Shown here: positions 15,181 through 22,316 of the stretch, in pieces | Layout of the letters: every line of letters begins with the position of its first letter | Numbering within the stretch: position 1 is the stretch's first letter | NCBI GenBank assembly: GCA_041190985.1 | Contig: JBEEPT010000216.1 | Location: forward strand, 1 to 22,316 | Reading direction: 5' to 3' | DNA: 22,316 nt | DNA from: Malikia sp041190985 | GTDB taxonomy: Bacteria > Pseudomonadota > Gammaproteobacteria > Burkholderiales > Burkholderiaceae_C | Program-made: the position numbers and the translations under genes | Notes under the pieces: model-generated | Told to the model about the DNA's origin: nothing | What the model saw: only the letters and a program-made list of their open reading frames with translations | Databases searched by the model: none

Positions 15181-15259
15181 GCGCCCGGTGCGGCCCGCAT
15201 GCCGGGTGGTGTGGCAGGGGTGCCTCCTACCTCCTATAAAGGAGGCCCCCTATGCCGAT
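15181..15259 (+). ncRNA. Intron domains V and VI with branch-point A
   Basis: Domain V-like: CCCGG (15184-15188) pairs with CCGGG (15202-15206), and TGCG (15189-15192) with CGCA (15196-15199), leaving the expected two-base bulge (15200-15201). The lower stem against TGGT is imperfect. Domain VI-like: GGGG-TGCCTCC pairs with GGAGGC-CCCC, leaving A15252 unpaired eight bases from the proposed 3' splice site after 15259. Confidence 0.65.
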
Positions 15260-15278
15260 TGCCTGGCGGACTGGAAGC

Positions 15279-15284
15279 TACAAT
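15279..15284 (+). promoter_or_regulatory. Possible -10 box of the lptA-lptB-rpoN unit
   Basis: TACAAT lies 30 bp before the lptA ATG, in the sequence just 3' of the intron. TTG at 15259-15261 straddles the intron end but would give only a 14-bp spacer. Before the insertion, TTG from the dsbA terminator tail would have been about 16 bp away. No Shine-Dalgarno sequence is evident before lptA. Confidence 0.35.
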
Positions 15285-15314
15285 GGGGATGCAAGTTTCG
15301 TGCCTCATATCGAC

Positions 15315-15940
15315 ATGTCCCGACACATCGTTTTTCGCCCCCTGCTGGCCGCTGCTGTGGCGCTGGCCGCCACATGCTGGGCGCCGGCTGCCCTGGCCGA
15401 GCGCGCCGACCGCGAAAAACCCATGAACGCCGAGGCCGACGCGCTGCGCTACGACGACGCCAGGCAGACCAGCGTCTTCACCGGCAACGTGGTGATCACC
15501 AAGGGCACGATCCTGATCCGCGGCGCCCAGGTCGAGGTCAGGCAGGATCCGCAAGGCCACCAGTTCGGCACCGTGCTGTCCGGCCCTGAGCAGCCGGCCT
15601 TTTTCCGCCAGAAGCGCGACGGCGTCAACGAGTTCATCGAAGGCGAGGCCAGGCGCATCGACTACGACGGACAGGCCGACACGGTCAGGTTCACCGGCCA
15701 GGCGGTGCTGCGCCGCTACCGGGGCAGCACGCTCAGCGACGAGACCGCCGGCGGCGTGATCGTCTACAACAACCAGACCGAGGTCTTCAGCGTCGACGGC
15801 GGCCCCGCGAGCGCCTCGGCCAGCAACCCGTCCGGGCGGGTGCGCGCGACGATCGCGCCCAAGCCGCGCCCCGAGCCGGCGCCGGCCAGCCCGGCCAGCG
15901 GTCCGGCGCTGCAGCCCAGCACCGGACTGGGGTCGCGCCC

Positions 15941-15944
<4 letters not shown>
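15315..15944 (+). CDS. lptA: LPS transport periplasmic protein LptA
   Basis: LptA forms the periplasmic bridge that carries lipopolysaccharide from the inner-membrane LptBFGC complex to LptD at the outer membrane. The 209-residue precursor has a signal peptide ending APAALA (residue 28). The OstA-like beta-jellyroll begins NAEADALRYDDARQTSVFTG and has the repeated pattern GNVVITKG, and a Pro/Ala-rich tail follows from about 175. The start at 15315 gives the signal peptide directly after Met; the longer in-frame ATG at 15252 begins inside the intron and is rejected. The stop overlaps the GTG of lptB. lptC, often directly upstream in Proteobacteria, is not present here. Confidence 0.93.
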
Positions 15945-16702
<758 letters not shown>

Positions 16703-16709
16703 GCCGAAC

Positions 16710-18287
16710 ATGAAGCCCAGCCTCTCGCTCCGCGTTTCGCAGCAGCTGGCGCTCACGCCCCAGTTGCAGCAGTCGATCCGGCTGCTGCAGCTCTCGACGC
16801 TGGAGATGACCCAGGAGGTCGAGCAGATGCTCGACGAGAATCCCTTCCTCGAGCGCGACGAAGTCGAAGTTGCCGAACGCGAGGACTTCGGTCTCGCCAG
16901 CGCCGACGCTCCGGTGAGCCTGGGTGACCGCCTGAGCGAAGCGGCCGAGCCCGCCGCCGAGCGCGCCGAAGGCCTGGCGGCCGAGCCGCTGTCCGAGGGT
17001 GCGGCGGACGAGCACGCCGACATCGAGGCCAGCTGGGAGGGCGAAGGCGAGGTCGAGATGCGGCCCGACGACAGCGAATGGGGCGGCGAGGCGCCTGCGC
17101 GCAGCGGTGGCCACGACGAGGAAGAGGGTGCCAGCGCCGTGGATCTCGCGCGCGAGCATGTCACGCTGCAGGCCCATCTGCACCAGCAGGCGCTGGCCCT
17201 GCGCCTCAACGGCGACGAGCGCGCCGCGCTCTACTGCCTGATCGAGTCGCTGGACGATGATGGCTACCTGGCCGATTCGCTGCCCGAGCTGGCCGATGCC
17301 CTGCTGGCCCAGGAGGAGGCGGTGCGCGGCCGCCCCTGGAGCACGGACGAGCGGCTGGCGCGCCAGGAAGCGCTGCTGCAGCTGCTGCAGATGGCGTTGC
17401 ACTGGCTGCAGCACATGGAGCCCGCCGGCGTCGGCGCGCGCGACCTGGCCGAATGCCTGCGGCTGCAGATCCTGGAGCTGCGCAACAGCGCCGAGGCGCG
17501 CACGGCGCTCGCGATCTGCGAGCAGCCGCTCGAGCTCATGGCCAAGCGCGACGTCAAGCGGCTGGCCGCGCTGTGCGACTGCGACGAGGCGACCACGCGG
17601 GCCGCGCTGGCGCTGATCGGGCGGCTCGAACCCAAGCCCGGCCGGCGCTTCGCCGACGTGCAGCGCAACGTGGTCGTGCCCGACGTGATCGTGAGCGCTG
17701 CGGGACGTGGCTTCAAGGTGCAGCTCAACCCCGAAGTCATGCCGCGCCTGCGCGTGCAGGACATCTATGCCAACGCCATGCGCGGCCAGAAGGGCGAGGC
17801 CGCGCAGGGCATGCAGCAGCGGCTGCAGGAGGCGCGCTGGTTCATCAAGAACATCCAGCAGCGCTTCGACACCATACTGCGCGTCTCGAACGCGATCGTC
17901 GAGCGCCAGCGCAGCTTCTTCGAGCACGGCGAGCTGGCGATGCGCCCGCTGGTGCTGCGCGAGATCGCCGACGAGCTCGGGCTGCACGAATCGACGATCA
18001 GCCGCGTCACCACCGCCAAGTACATGGCGACGCCGTTCGGCACCTACGAGCTCAAGTTCTTCTTCGGCTCCAGCCTGGGCACCGAGGCGGGCGGCAATGC
18101 CTCTAGCACCGCGGTGCGCGCACTGATCCGGCAGCTGGTCGCAGCCGAGGAGCCGAAGAAGCCGTTGAGCGACAACCAGATCTCCGACCTGCTCAAGGAG
18201 CAGGGCATAGAGTGTGCGCGCCGCACCGTGGCCAAGTACCGCGAGTCGCTGCGCATCGCCCCGGCCAATCTGCGCAAGGCGCTGTGA
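16710..18287 (+). CDS. rpoN: RNA polymerase sigma-54 factor
   Basis: RpoN directs RNA polymerase to -24/-12 promoters and needs enhancer-binding activators. The 525 residues contain region I, rich in Gln and Leu (MKPSLSLRVSQQLALTPQLQ), an acidic region II (about 45-150) longer than in E. coli RpoN (477 aa), the core-binding region, and the HTH around LREIADELGLHESTISRVT. The RpoN box ARRTVAKYRE lies near residue 505. The ATG at 16710 gives the conserved N-terminus; upstream in-frame starts lie inside lptB. A run of acidic repeats explains the extra length. The gene often following rpoN, a ribosome hibernation factor, is replaced here by an RNA methyltransferase gene. Confidence 0.96.
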   Translation: MKPSLSLRVSQQLALTPQLQQSIRLLQLSTLEMTQEVEQMLDENPFLERDEVEVAEREDFGLASADAPVSLGDRLSEAAEPAAERAEGLAAEPLSEGAADEHADIEASWEGEGEVEMRPDDSEWGGEAPARSGGHDEEEGASAVDLAREHVTLQAHLHQQALALRLNGDERAALYCLIESLDDDGYLADSLPELADALLAQEEAVRGRPWSTDERLARQEALLQLLQMALHWLQHMEPAGVGARDLAECLRLQILELRNSAEARTALAICEQPLELMAKRDVKRLAALCDCDEATTRAALALIGRLEPKPGRRFADVQRNVVVPDVIVSAAGRGFKVQLNPEVMPRLRVQDIYANAMRGQKGEAAQGMQQRLQEARWFIKNIQQRFDTILRVSNAIVERQRSFFEHGELAMRPLVLREIADELGLHESTISRVTTAKYMATPFGTYELKFFFGSSLGTEAGGNASSTAVRALIRQLVAAEEPKKPLSDNQISDLLKEQGIECARRTVAKYRESLRIAPANLRKAL

Positions 18288-18366
18288 GCGCGCGCCAGCG
18301 CTTACACTGCCGGGCCTTGACTGCCGCCGCGCGGCCTCCGTTCACCCGAATACCGAGAATCAGCCC

Positions 18367-19701
18367 ATGAATGCCCTGACCTTGTTCCTGCCCTGCGCCG
18401 CCGGCGTGGAGGGCTACCTGGCCGCCGAGGTCGAGCGCATCACTGGCGTGCCGCAGGCGCAGATGCAGGCCACGCGCGGCGGCGTCGAGCTGCCGGGCAG
18501 CTGGCGCGACGCGATGAAGCTCAACCTGCACAGCCGCCTGGCGCAGCGCGTGCTGGTGCGGCTGGCCACGCAGGCCTACCGCGACGAGCAGGGCGTCTAC
18601 GACGCCGCTGCCGACGTGGCCTGGGAGATCTGGCTGACGCCGCAGCAGACGATCAAGGTCGAGATCACCGCGCAGCACAGCCCGCTCAAGAGCCTGAACT
18701 TTGCCGCGCTGCGCGTCAAGGACGCGGTCTGCGACCGCCTGCGCGCCAAGCGCGGCGCGCGCCCGAGCGTCGACACCGCGCGCCCCGACGTGCGCGTCTT
18801 CGCCCACCTGACCAAGGACCAGGTCACGGTCTACATCGACACCTCGGGCGAGCCGCTGTTCAAGCGCGGCTGGCGCGAAGACAAGGGCGATGCGCCGCTC
18901 AAGGAGACGCTGGCCGCCGCGATGATCGCCGCCACCGGCTGGACCGGACAGCCTGACGAACAGGGCCGGATCGCGCCGCTCTACGATCCCTGCTGCGGCA
19001 GCGGCACGGTGCCGATCGAGGCCGCGCTGATGGCGCTCAACATCGCGCCCGGCGGATCGCGCCGCTTTGCGTTCGAGAAGCTCATGCCCTTCCAGGCCCA
19101 TGTCTGGCAAAGCCTGAAGGCCGAGGCGAAAGCGGCCGAGCGCCCGATGCCGGCGCAGTCCTTCATCTTCGGCAGCGACATCGCCTTCCGCATGGTCGAT
19201 TTCGCGCGCCGCAACGCCGAGCGCGCCGGCGTTGCGCCGGCGATCGAGCTGCGCGGCGGCGACGCGCTGCAGCGCATGCCGCCCAGTGCAACGCCGGGCG
19301 TGCTGCTGCTCAATCCGCCCTATGGCGAGCGCATCGCGGCAGCCGGCGTCGCGGGCCAGCGCGCCGAGGGCCGGGCCGCTGCTCGCGGCGGCGTGCGCGT
19401 GTTCAGCGCCGGGGCATCGGCTGACGCGCCGCTGCGCGGGCGCGAGACCGCGCAGACCGCGGACGGACGCGAGAACAACGACTTCTTTGCCCAGCTCGCC
19501 ACCCACTGGAAGAAGCACTACCCGGGCTGGAGCGCCTGGCTGCTGACGCCCGACCTCAAGCTGCCGGGCAAGATGCGGTTCAAGGAGTCGCGCCGGGTGC
19601 CGATGTGGAACGGCCCGATCGAATGCCGCCTGTTCCGCTTCGACCTGGTGGCCGGCTCGGCCCGGCCGGCACCGGCCCAGGCCGCGCCGGACGCGCCATG
19701 A
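18367..19701 (+). CDS. THUMP-domain class I SAM-dependent RNA methyltransferase (RlmL N-half type)
   Basis: The 444-residue cytoplasmic protein has an N-terminal THUMP RNA-binding domain (about 45-155) and a Rossmann methyltransferase domain with LYDPCCGSGTVPIEAAL (DPCCGSG at 207-213) and the catalytic NPPYGER (316-322). This matches the single-domain relatives of the N-terminal half of E. coli RlmL, which makes m2G2445 in 23S rRNA. A low-complexity Ala/Gly/Arg insert of about 45 residues follows NPPYGER and ends before ENNDFFAQL. The start at 18367 gives MNALTLFLPCAAG, the family N-terminus. Its stop overlaps the ATG of the PIN-domain gene. The exact target base is not determined. Confidence 0.88.
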   Translation: MNALTLFLPCAAGVEGYLAAEVERITGVPQAQMQATRGGVELPGSWRDAMKLNLHSRLAQRVLVRLATQAYRDEQGVYDAAADVAWEIWLTPQQTIKVEITAQHSPLKSLNFAALRVKDAVCDRLRAKRGARPSVDTARPDVRVFAHLTKDQVTVYIDTSGEPLFKRGWREDKGDAPLKETLAAAMIAATGWTGQPDEQGRIAPLYDPCCGSGTVPIEAALMALNIAPGGSRRFAFEKLMPFQAHVWQSLKAEAKAAERPMPAQSFIFGSDIAFRMVDFARRNAERAGVAPAIELRGGDALQRMPPSATPGVLLLNPPYGERIAAAGVAGQRAEGRAAARGGVRVFSAGASADAPLRGRETAQTADGRENNDFFAQLATHWKKHYPGWSAWLLTPDLKLPGKMRFKESRRVPMWNGPIECRLFRFDLVAGSARPAPAQAAPDAP

Positions 19702-20114
19702 GCGAGCCGCCCCGCCTGGTCATAGACACCAACTGGCTGCTCGACCTCTGGGTCTTCGACGATCCGCGTGGCTTCGGCCTGCTGGCCGCGATCGAGCGGC
19801 GCGAGGTGCGCTGGCTGGCCTGCGAGCCGATGCGGCACGAATTCGAGCGCGTGCTCGGCTATCCGGCGGTGGCCAGACGGCTGCAGTCCCGCGGCCGCGA
19901 GCCGGTTGCCGTGCTGGAACAGTTCGGGCGCTGGGCCGAGCTGGTCGCGCCCGCGCCACGTGCGCCCTGGCGCTGCGCCGACCCCGACGACCAGATCTTC
20001 GTGGACCTGGCGTTCGAGTGGCGCGCCACCCTGCTGAGCAAGGACGCGGCGGTGCTGGCATTGCGCCGGCGTCTGGCGGGCGCGGGCGTATCCGTCCAGC
20101 AGAACTGGACCTGA
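19698..20114 (+). CDS. PIN-domain protein, putative nuclease or solitary toxin
   Basis: The 138-residue protein begins MSEPPRLVIDTNWLLDLWVF, the first PIN-domain strand with catalytic D10. Other acidic candidates lie in EPMRHEFERVL, ADPDDQIFVDLA and LLSKDAAVL, the usual order for the Mg-dependent PIN active site. It resembles the COG1569-type proteins annotated as toxin components. No antitoxin gene is adjacent. It is instead translationally coupled (ATGA) to the RNA methyltransferase, which argues against a simple toxin-antitoxin pair and suggests an RNA-processing or housekeeping link. The function is unproven. Confidence 0.75.
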   Translation: MSEPPRLVIDTNWLLDLWVFDDPRGFGLLAAIERREVRWLACEPMRHEFERVLGYPAVARRLQSRGREPVAVLEQFGRWAELVAPAPRAPWRCADPDDQIFVDLAFEWRATLLSKDAAVLALRRRLAGAGVSVQQNWT

Positions 20115-20169
20115 TGCAGGCGCTGGCGGTATCAAAAGTAGCGTACGAATAATTTTTTTGTCAGATGTA

Positions 20170-20197
20170 TTGACAGGCTTGCGAGGACGTATATACT
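20170..20197 (+). promoter_or_regulatory. Strong sigma-70 promoter of a small RNA
   Basis: A perfect TTGACA (20170-20175) is followed after 16 bp by TATACT (20192-20197). Upstream is an A/T-rich stretch (ATAATTTTTTTG near 20150-20160) resembling an UP element. The start site is expected near 20204. The nearest coding start lies over 320 bp downstream beyond a strong terminator. Confidence 0.75.
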
Positions 20198-20203
20198 TTC
20201 TCT

Positions 20204-20309
20204 CAGGTTGTCTTTCGACAGCCTCCCGCTTTTCCTCCCTGAGCGGGTGCCTTAGTGTGTGACAGCAAAAAGGCTTGCTACCCCGACCCTTTAGGTCGGG
20301 GTTTTTTTT
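20204..20309 (+). ncRNA. Candidate small RNA with anti-Shine-Dalgarno loop
   Basis: A transcript of about 106 nt is bounded by a strong promoter and a strong terminator. Hairpin 1: AGGTTGTC/GACAGCCT (20205-20212 with 20217-20224), closed by a TTTC loop, caps the 5' end. Hairpin 2: CCCGCT/AGCGGG (20225-20230 with 20242-20247) exposes an 11-nt loop TTTCCTCCCTG. Its CCTCCC (20234-20239) is complementary to GGGAGG Shine-Dalgarno sequences. A third region can pair in two alternative ways: GCCTT/AAGGC (20249-20253 with 20270-20274) or AGCAA/TTGCT (20264-20268 with 20275-20279). No open reading frame is apparent. A base-pairing regulator of translation is the natural inference. I recall an Rfam betaproteobacterial toxic small RNA family with an exposed anti-SD, but membership was not tested. 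Confidence 0.72.
20281..20309 (+). terminator. Intrinsic terminator of the small RNA
   Basis: CCCCGACC (20281-20288) and GGTCGGGG (20294-20301) form an 8-bp stem with loop CTTTA, followed by eight T residues (20302-20309). It is one of the two best intrinsic terminators in the window. Confidence 0.95.
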
Positions 20310-20310
20310 C

Positions 20311-20359
20311 GCCTGCCAAGGCAGGCAGGGTGCACCCGCGTCGGTGCGCGGGACTTTTT
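20311..20359 (+). repeat. Two further hairpins after the small-RNA terminator
   Basis: GCCTGCC-AA-GGCAGGC (20311-20326) is a perfect 7-bp inverted repeat directly after the T-tract. CCCGCG/CGCGGG (20335-20340 with 20347-20352) is followed by ACTTTTT and could be a backup terminator. Both lie well upstream of the chemoreceptor gene. Confidence 0.45.
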
Positions 20360-20483
20360 CATCCGGTGCTGCAGGGCGGGGCGTCCGGGTGGACAATGCG
20401 GGCACAGGCGTCAATCGGTCGGGGCGATCGCAGGGCGCCTCCGACGCCGATGAGCGCGGCTCTTGCAGGAGTCCGGCTCGTCG

Positions 20484-20499
20484 GGATTCCAAGGAATCC
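20484..20499. promoter_or_regulatory. 16-bp palindrome in the chemoreceptor leader
   Basis: GGATTCCAAGGAATCC is a perfect inverted repeat with an AA centre, 26 bp upstream of the chemoreceptor start codon. It may be a protein-binding site or a leader hairpin. Between 20360 and 20525 no convincing sigma-70, sigma-28 or sigma-54 promoter was found. Confidence 0.35.
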
Positions 20500-20525
20500 G
20501 GAAATCGAACTATCGGAGACGAACC

Positions 20526-22112
20526 ATGTTCAACATTGCCCGTGCATCGATCGTCACCCGCCTGGCCGTCCTGATCATCAGCGCCTTGCTCGGCATCGCC
20601 GCGCTGGCCACGGCCTTCCTGCTCACCGAACGCTCCCTGGTGATGGAGGAGCGCAAGGCCAGCGTGCGCCAGACCGTGGAGATCGCGGCCGGCGTGGTCG
20701 CCCATTACGAGGCGCAGGCCCAGCGCGGAGGGCTGAGCCGCGAGGAAGCGCAGCGCCAGGCGCTGGCGGCCCTGAAAACCCTGCGCTACAGCGGCAACGA
20801 GTATTTCTGGGTCCAGGACATGCAGGCTCGCATGATCATGCACCCGATCCGGCCCGAGCTCGACGGCAAGGACATGAGCGGCAGCAAGGACCCCGACGGC
20901 AAGCTGCTGTTCGTCGAGATGGTCGATACCGTCAGGAAGGGCGGCCAAGGCTTCGTCGATTACCTCTGGCCCAAGCCCGGACACGAGCAGCCCGTGCCCA
21001 AGCTGTCCTATGTCAAGGGCATGCCCGCCTGGGGCTGGATCGTCGGCTCCGGCGTCTACGTGGACAACATCGATGCCGTGCTCGCAAGCCGGGCGCTGAA
21101 CTTTGGCGGCGCCGCCCTCGTGGTCTTCGTCATCCTGCTCGGGATCGGCCTGCTGGTCGCGCGCAGCATCGTGCGCCAGCTGGGCGGTGAGCCGAGCTAC
21201 GCCTCGGCCGTCACGGCCCGGATCGCGGTCGGCGACCTGGGCTCGGCGGTCGAGCTCAGGTATCCGGAGCGCGACAGCCTGCTCGGCGCCATCCGGGGCA
21301 TGCGCGACCAGCTGGCCACGCTGGTGAGCCAGGTGCGCCGCGGCGCCGAGTCGGTCGCGATGGCCAGCGCCGAGATCGCCCAGGGCAACCACGACCTGAG
21401 CGCCCGCACCGAAAGCCAGGCCAGCGGCCTGGAGGAGACGGCCGCGTCCATGGAGGAGCTTTCCGCCACGGTGCGGCAGAACGCGGCCAGCGCCGAGCAG
21501 GCCAACCAGCTGGCGCAGAGCGCTTCGACGGTGGCGGTGCAGGGCGGGGCGGTGGTGTCGCAGGTGGTGGACACCATGCGCGACATCAGCGCCTCCAGCC
21601 GCAAGATCTCCGAGATCATTTCCGTGATCGACGGCATCGCCTTCCAGACCAATCTGCTCGCGCTCAACGCGGCGGTGGAGGCGGCGCGCGCGGGCGAGCA
21701 GGGCCGGGGCTTCGCCGTCGTCGCCGGCGAGGTCCGCACGCTGGCGCAGCGCAGCGCGGCGGCGGCCAAGGAGATCACCGACCTGATCCACGACAGCGTG
21801 CAGCGGGTCGAGCAGGGCTCGGCGCTGGTCGACAGGGCGGGCGCCACGATGAACGAAGTGGTGGCCAGTATCCGCCGCGTGACCGACATCGTGGCCGCCA
21901 TCAGCGCGGCGAGCGCCGAGCAGAACCAGGGCCTGGCCCAGGTCAACGAGGCGGTGGTCCAGATGGACCGCGCGACGCAGCAGAACGCGGCCCTGGTGGA
22001 GGAGATGGCCGCCGCGGCCAGCAGCCTGAACGAACTGGCGCAGGGCCTGGTGCAGACCGTGGCGGTGTTTCGCCTCGGCTCGGGCGAGGCGCTCGGGCAC
22101 GGGCGGGCCTGA
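20526..22112 (+). CDS. Methyl-accepting chemotaxis protein with Cache sensor
   Basis: Inner-membrane chemoreceptor of 528 residues that controls the CheA kinase. Transmembrane helix 1 lies at about 10-32. The periplasmic single Cache domain (about 33-188) contains YSGNEYFWVQD, IMHPIRPELDGKD and WGWIVGSGVYVD, typical sCache_2 features. Transmembrane helix 2 lies at about 193-215 and a HAMP region at about 216-268. The signalling tip IDGIAFQTNLLALNAAVEA lies near 365-385. Many Gln/Glu pairs suit methylation. No C-terminal CheR-binding pentapeptide is seen (it ends GEALGHGRA). The start at 20526 has GGAG 8-11 bases upstream. No other chemotaxis genes adjoin it, so it is an orphan receptor. The ligand is unknown; small organic acids are common for sCache_2. 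Confidence 0.93.
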   Translation: MFNIARASIVTRLAVLIISALLGIAALATAFLLTERSLVMEERKASVRQTVEIAAGVVAHYEAQAQRGGLSREEAQRQALAALKTLRYSGNEYFWVQDMQARMIMHPIRPELDGKDMSGSKDPDGKLLFVEMVDTVRKGGQGFVDYLWPKPGHEQPVPKLSYVKGMPAWGWIVGSGVYVDNIDAVLASRALNFGGAALVVFVILLGIGLLVARSIVRQLGGEPSYASAVTARIAVGDLGSAVELRYPERDSLLGAIRGMRDQLATLVSQVRRGAESVAMASAEIAQGNHDLSARTESQASGLEETAASMEELSATVRQNAASAEQANQLAQSASTVAVQGGAVVSQVVDTMRDISASSRKISEIISVIDGIAFQTNLLALNAAVEAARAGEQGRGFAVVAGEVRTLAQRSAAAAKEITDLIHDSVQRVEQGSALVDRAGATMNEVVASIRRVTDIVAAISAASAEQNQGLAQVNEAVVQMDRATQQNAALVEEMAAAASSLNELAQGLVQTVAVFRLGSGEALGHGRA

Positions 22113-22126
22113 GCGGGGTCGCTACC

Positions 22127-22156
22127 GGAAGAAGAAAGCCGGCGCGAGGCCGGCTT
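22127..22156 (-). terminator. Terminator of pgk
   Basis: AAGCCGGC (22136-22143) and GCCGGCTT (22149-22156) form an 8-bp stem with loop GCGAG. On the minus strand the stem runs into TTTCTTCTTCC, so it terminates pgk. For the chemoreceptor on the plus strand it has no T-tract but may still work weakly. Confidence 0.7.
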
Positions 22157-22196
22157 GGTCGTGCGGGACGGGTGGCGCCTTCGCCAGCGCGTCAGC

Positions 22197-22316
22197 TCAG
22201 GCGCGCCGGGCCAGCACCTCGAAGGCCGGCAGGGTCTTGCCTTCCAGCACCTCGAGGAAGGCGCCGCCGCCGGTCGAGATGTAGCCCACCTGCTCGCCGA
22301 TGCCGTACTTGGCGAT
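22197..22316 (-). CDS. pgk: Phosphoglycerate kinase, C-terminal end (partial)
   Basis: The last 39 residues read from IAKYGIGEQ through the nucleotide-binding loop YISTGGGAFLEVLEGK, then TLPAFEVLARRA and stop. This is the conserved C-terminus of phosphoglycerate kinase, which interconverts 1,3-bisphosphoglycerate and 3-phosphoglycerate in the cytoplasm. The rest lies beyond the window. It is on the same strand as pyk and fba but about 19.5 kb upstream of pyk, with its own terminator after the stop. Confidence 0.95.
   Translation of the reverse strand: MAKYGIGEQVGYISTGGGAFLEVLEGKTLPAFEVLARRA

Larger units (their letters stand above)
14582..15259 (+). mobile_element. Group II intron lacking most of its maturase gene
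   Basis: The 678-bp element starts GTGCG, the group II 5' consensus, in a 10-bp inverted repeat (14582-14591 with 14593-14602), and continues with GGGTGCAAGTCCCG, characteristic of bacterial group II introns. Further domain I-III-like blocks include GGAGATCTCGCC and GAGAAGTCAGCCGAGG. CAAGAA (14720-14725) can act as EBS1, pairing perfectly with the last six exon bases TTCTTG (14576-14581). Domain V-like and VI-like hairpins lie at 15181-15259, and the 3' end is GAT with a bulged A eight bases from the end. The reverse transcriptase is missing except for an N-terminal stub. It sits directly after the dsbA terminator, a habit known for class C introns; the class is not assigned. Splicing ability is unknown. 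Confidence 0.85.

Noticed and set aside
15252..15314. A longer lptA starting at 15252
   Set aside because: The first codons lie inside the intron end and the 21 extra residues would bury the signal peptide. MSRHIVFRPLL at 15315 is the natural start.
20409..20453. A flagellar sigma-28 promoter for the chemoreceptor
   Set aside because: GCCGATGA (20446-20453) resembles the -10 element, but no TAAA-type -35 element lies at the right distance.
19518..22100. An 860-codon open frame on the minus strand
   Set aside because: It is antisense to the PIN gene, the sRNA and the whole chemoreceptor gene and has the same low-complexity composition; the opposite strand has clear conserved domains.

Overview
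The window comes from a high-GC Gram-negative bacterium, most likely a betaproteobacterium of the order Burkholderiales (Comamonadaceae-like). The evidence is the codon use, the class II aldolase and pyruvate kinase types, the argS / SPOR-protein / dsbA block, the lptA-lptB-rpoN block and the single-domain THUMP RNA methyltransferase. All identities come from reading the translations; no database search was run.

Left part (1-11458, all on the minus strand). Read in the direction of transcription, it starts with a small c-type cytochrome, then ugd (UDP-glucose dehydrogenase), a PAP2 phosphatase, a YbhN-like membrane protein, an ArnC/DPM-type family 2 glycosyltransferase, two GT39 (ArnT-like) membrane glycosyltransferases and a UDP-glucuronate 4-epimerase-like protein. 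Pyruvate kinase and class II fructose-bisphosphate aldolase follow; the aldolase lacks only its last few codons. The genes from ugd to the epimerase form a coherent route: UDP-glucose to UDP-uronic acid, to a polyprenyl-phosphate-linked sugar, to transfer onto a periplasmic acceptor such as LPS.

Middle part (11543-14580, plus strand). argS, an FtsN-like SPOR protein and dsbA end at a textbook terminator. A 678-bp group II intron (14582-15259) starts one base after that terminator's T-rich tail. It keeps its boundary motifs, a 6-bp EBS1-IBS1 match, domain V-like and domain VI-like hairpins and a bulged branch-point A. Only about 57 N-terminal codons of its reverse transcriptase/maturase remain.

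Right part (15315-22316). lptA, lptB and rpoN overlap or nearly abut, followed by an RNA methyltransferase translationally coupled to a PIN-domain protein. The 411-bp gap after them holds a small-RNA gene (about 20204-20309) with a sigma-70 promoter, three hairpin regions, a CCTCCC anti-Shine-Dalgarno loop and a strong terminator. A Cache-type chemoreceptor follows. The 3' end of pgk enters from the right on the minus strand, so pgk and pyk-fba, often adjacent in Burkholderiales, lie about 19.5 kb apart here.

The items most worth pursuing are the anti-SD small RNA, the ORF-depleted group II intron at the dsbA terminator, and the uronic-acid lipid-carrier glycosylation cluster.
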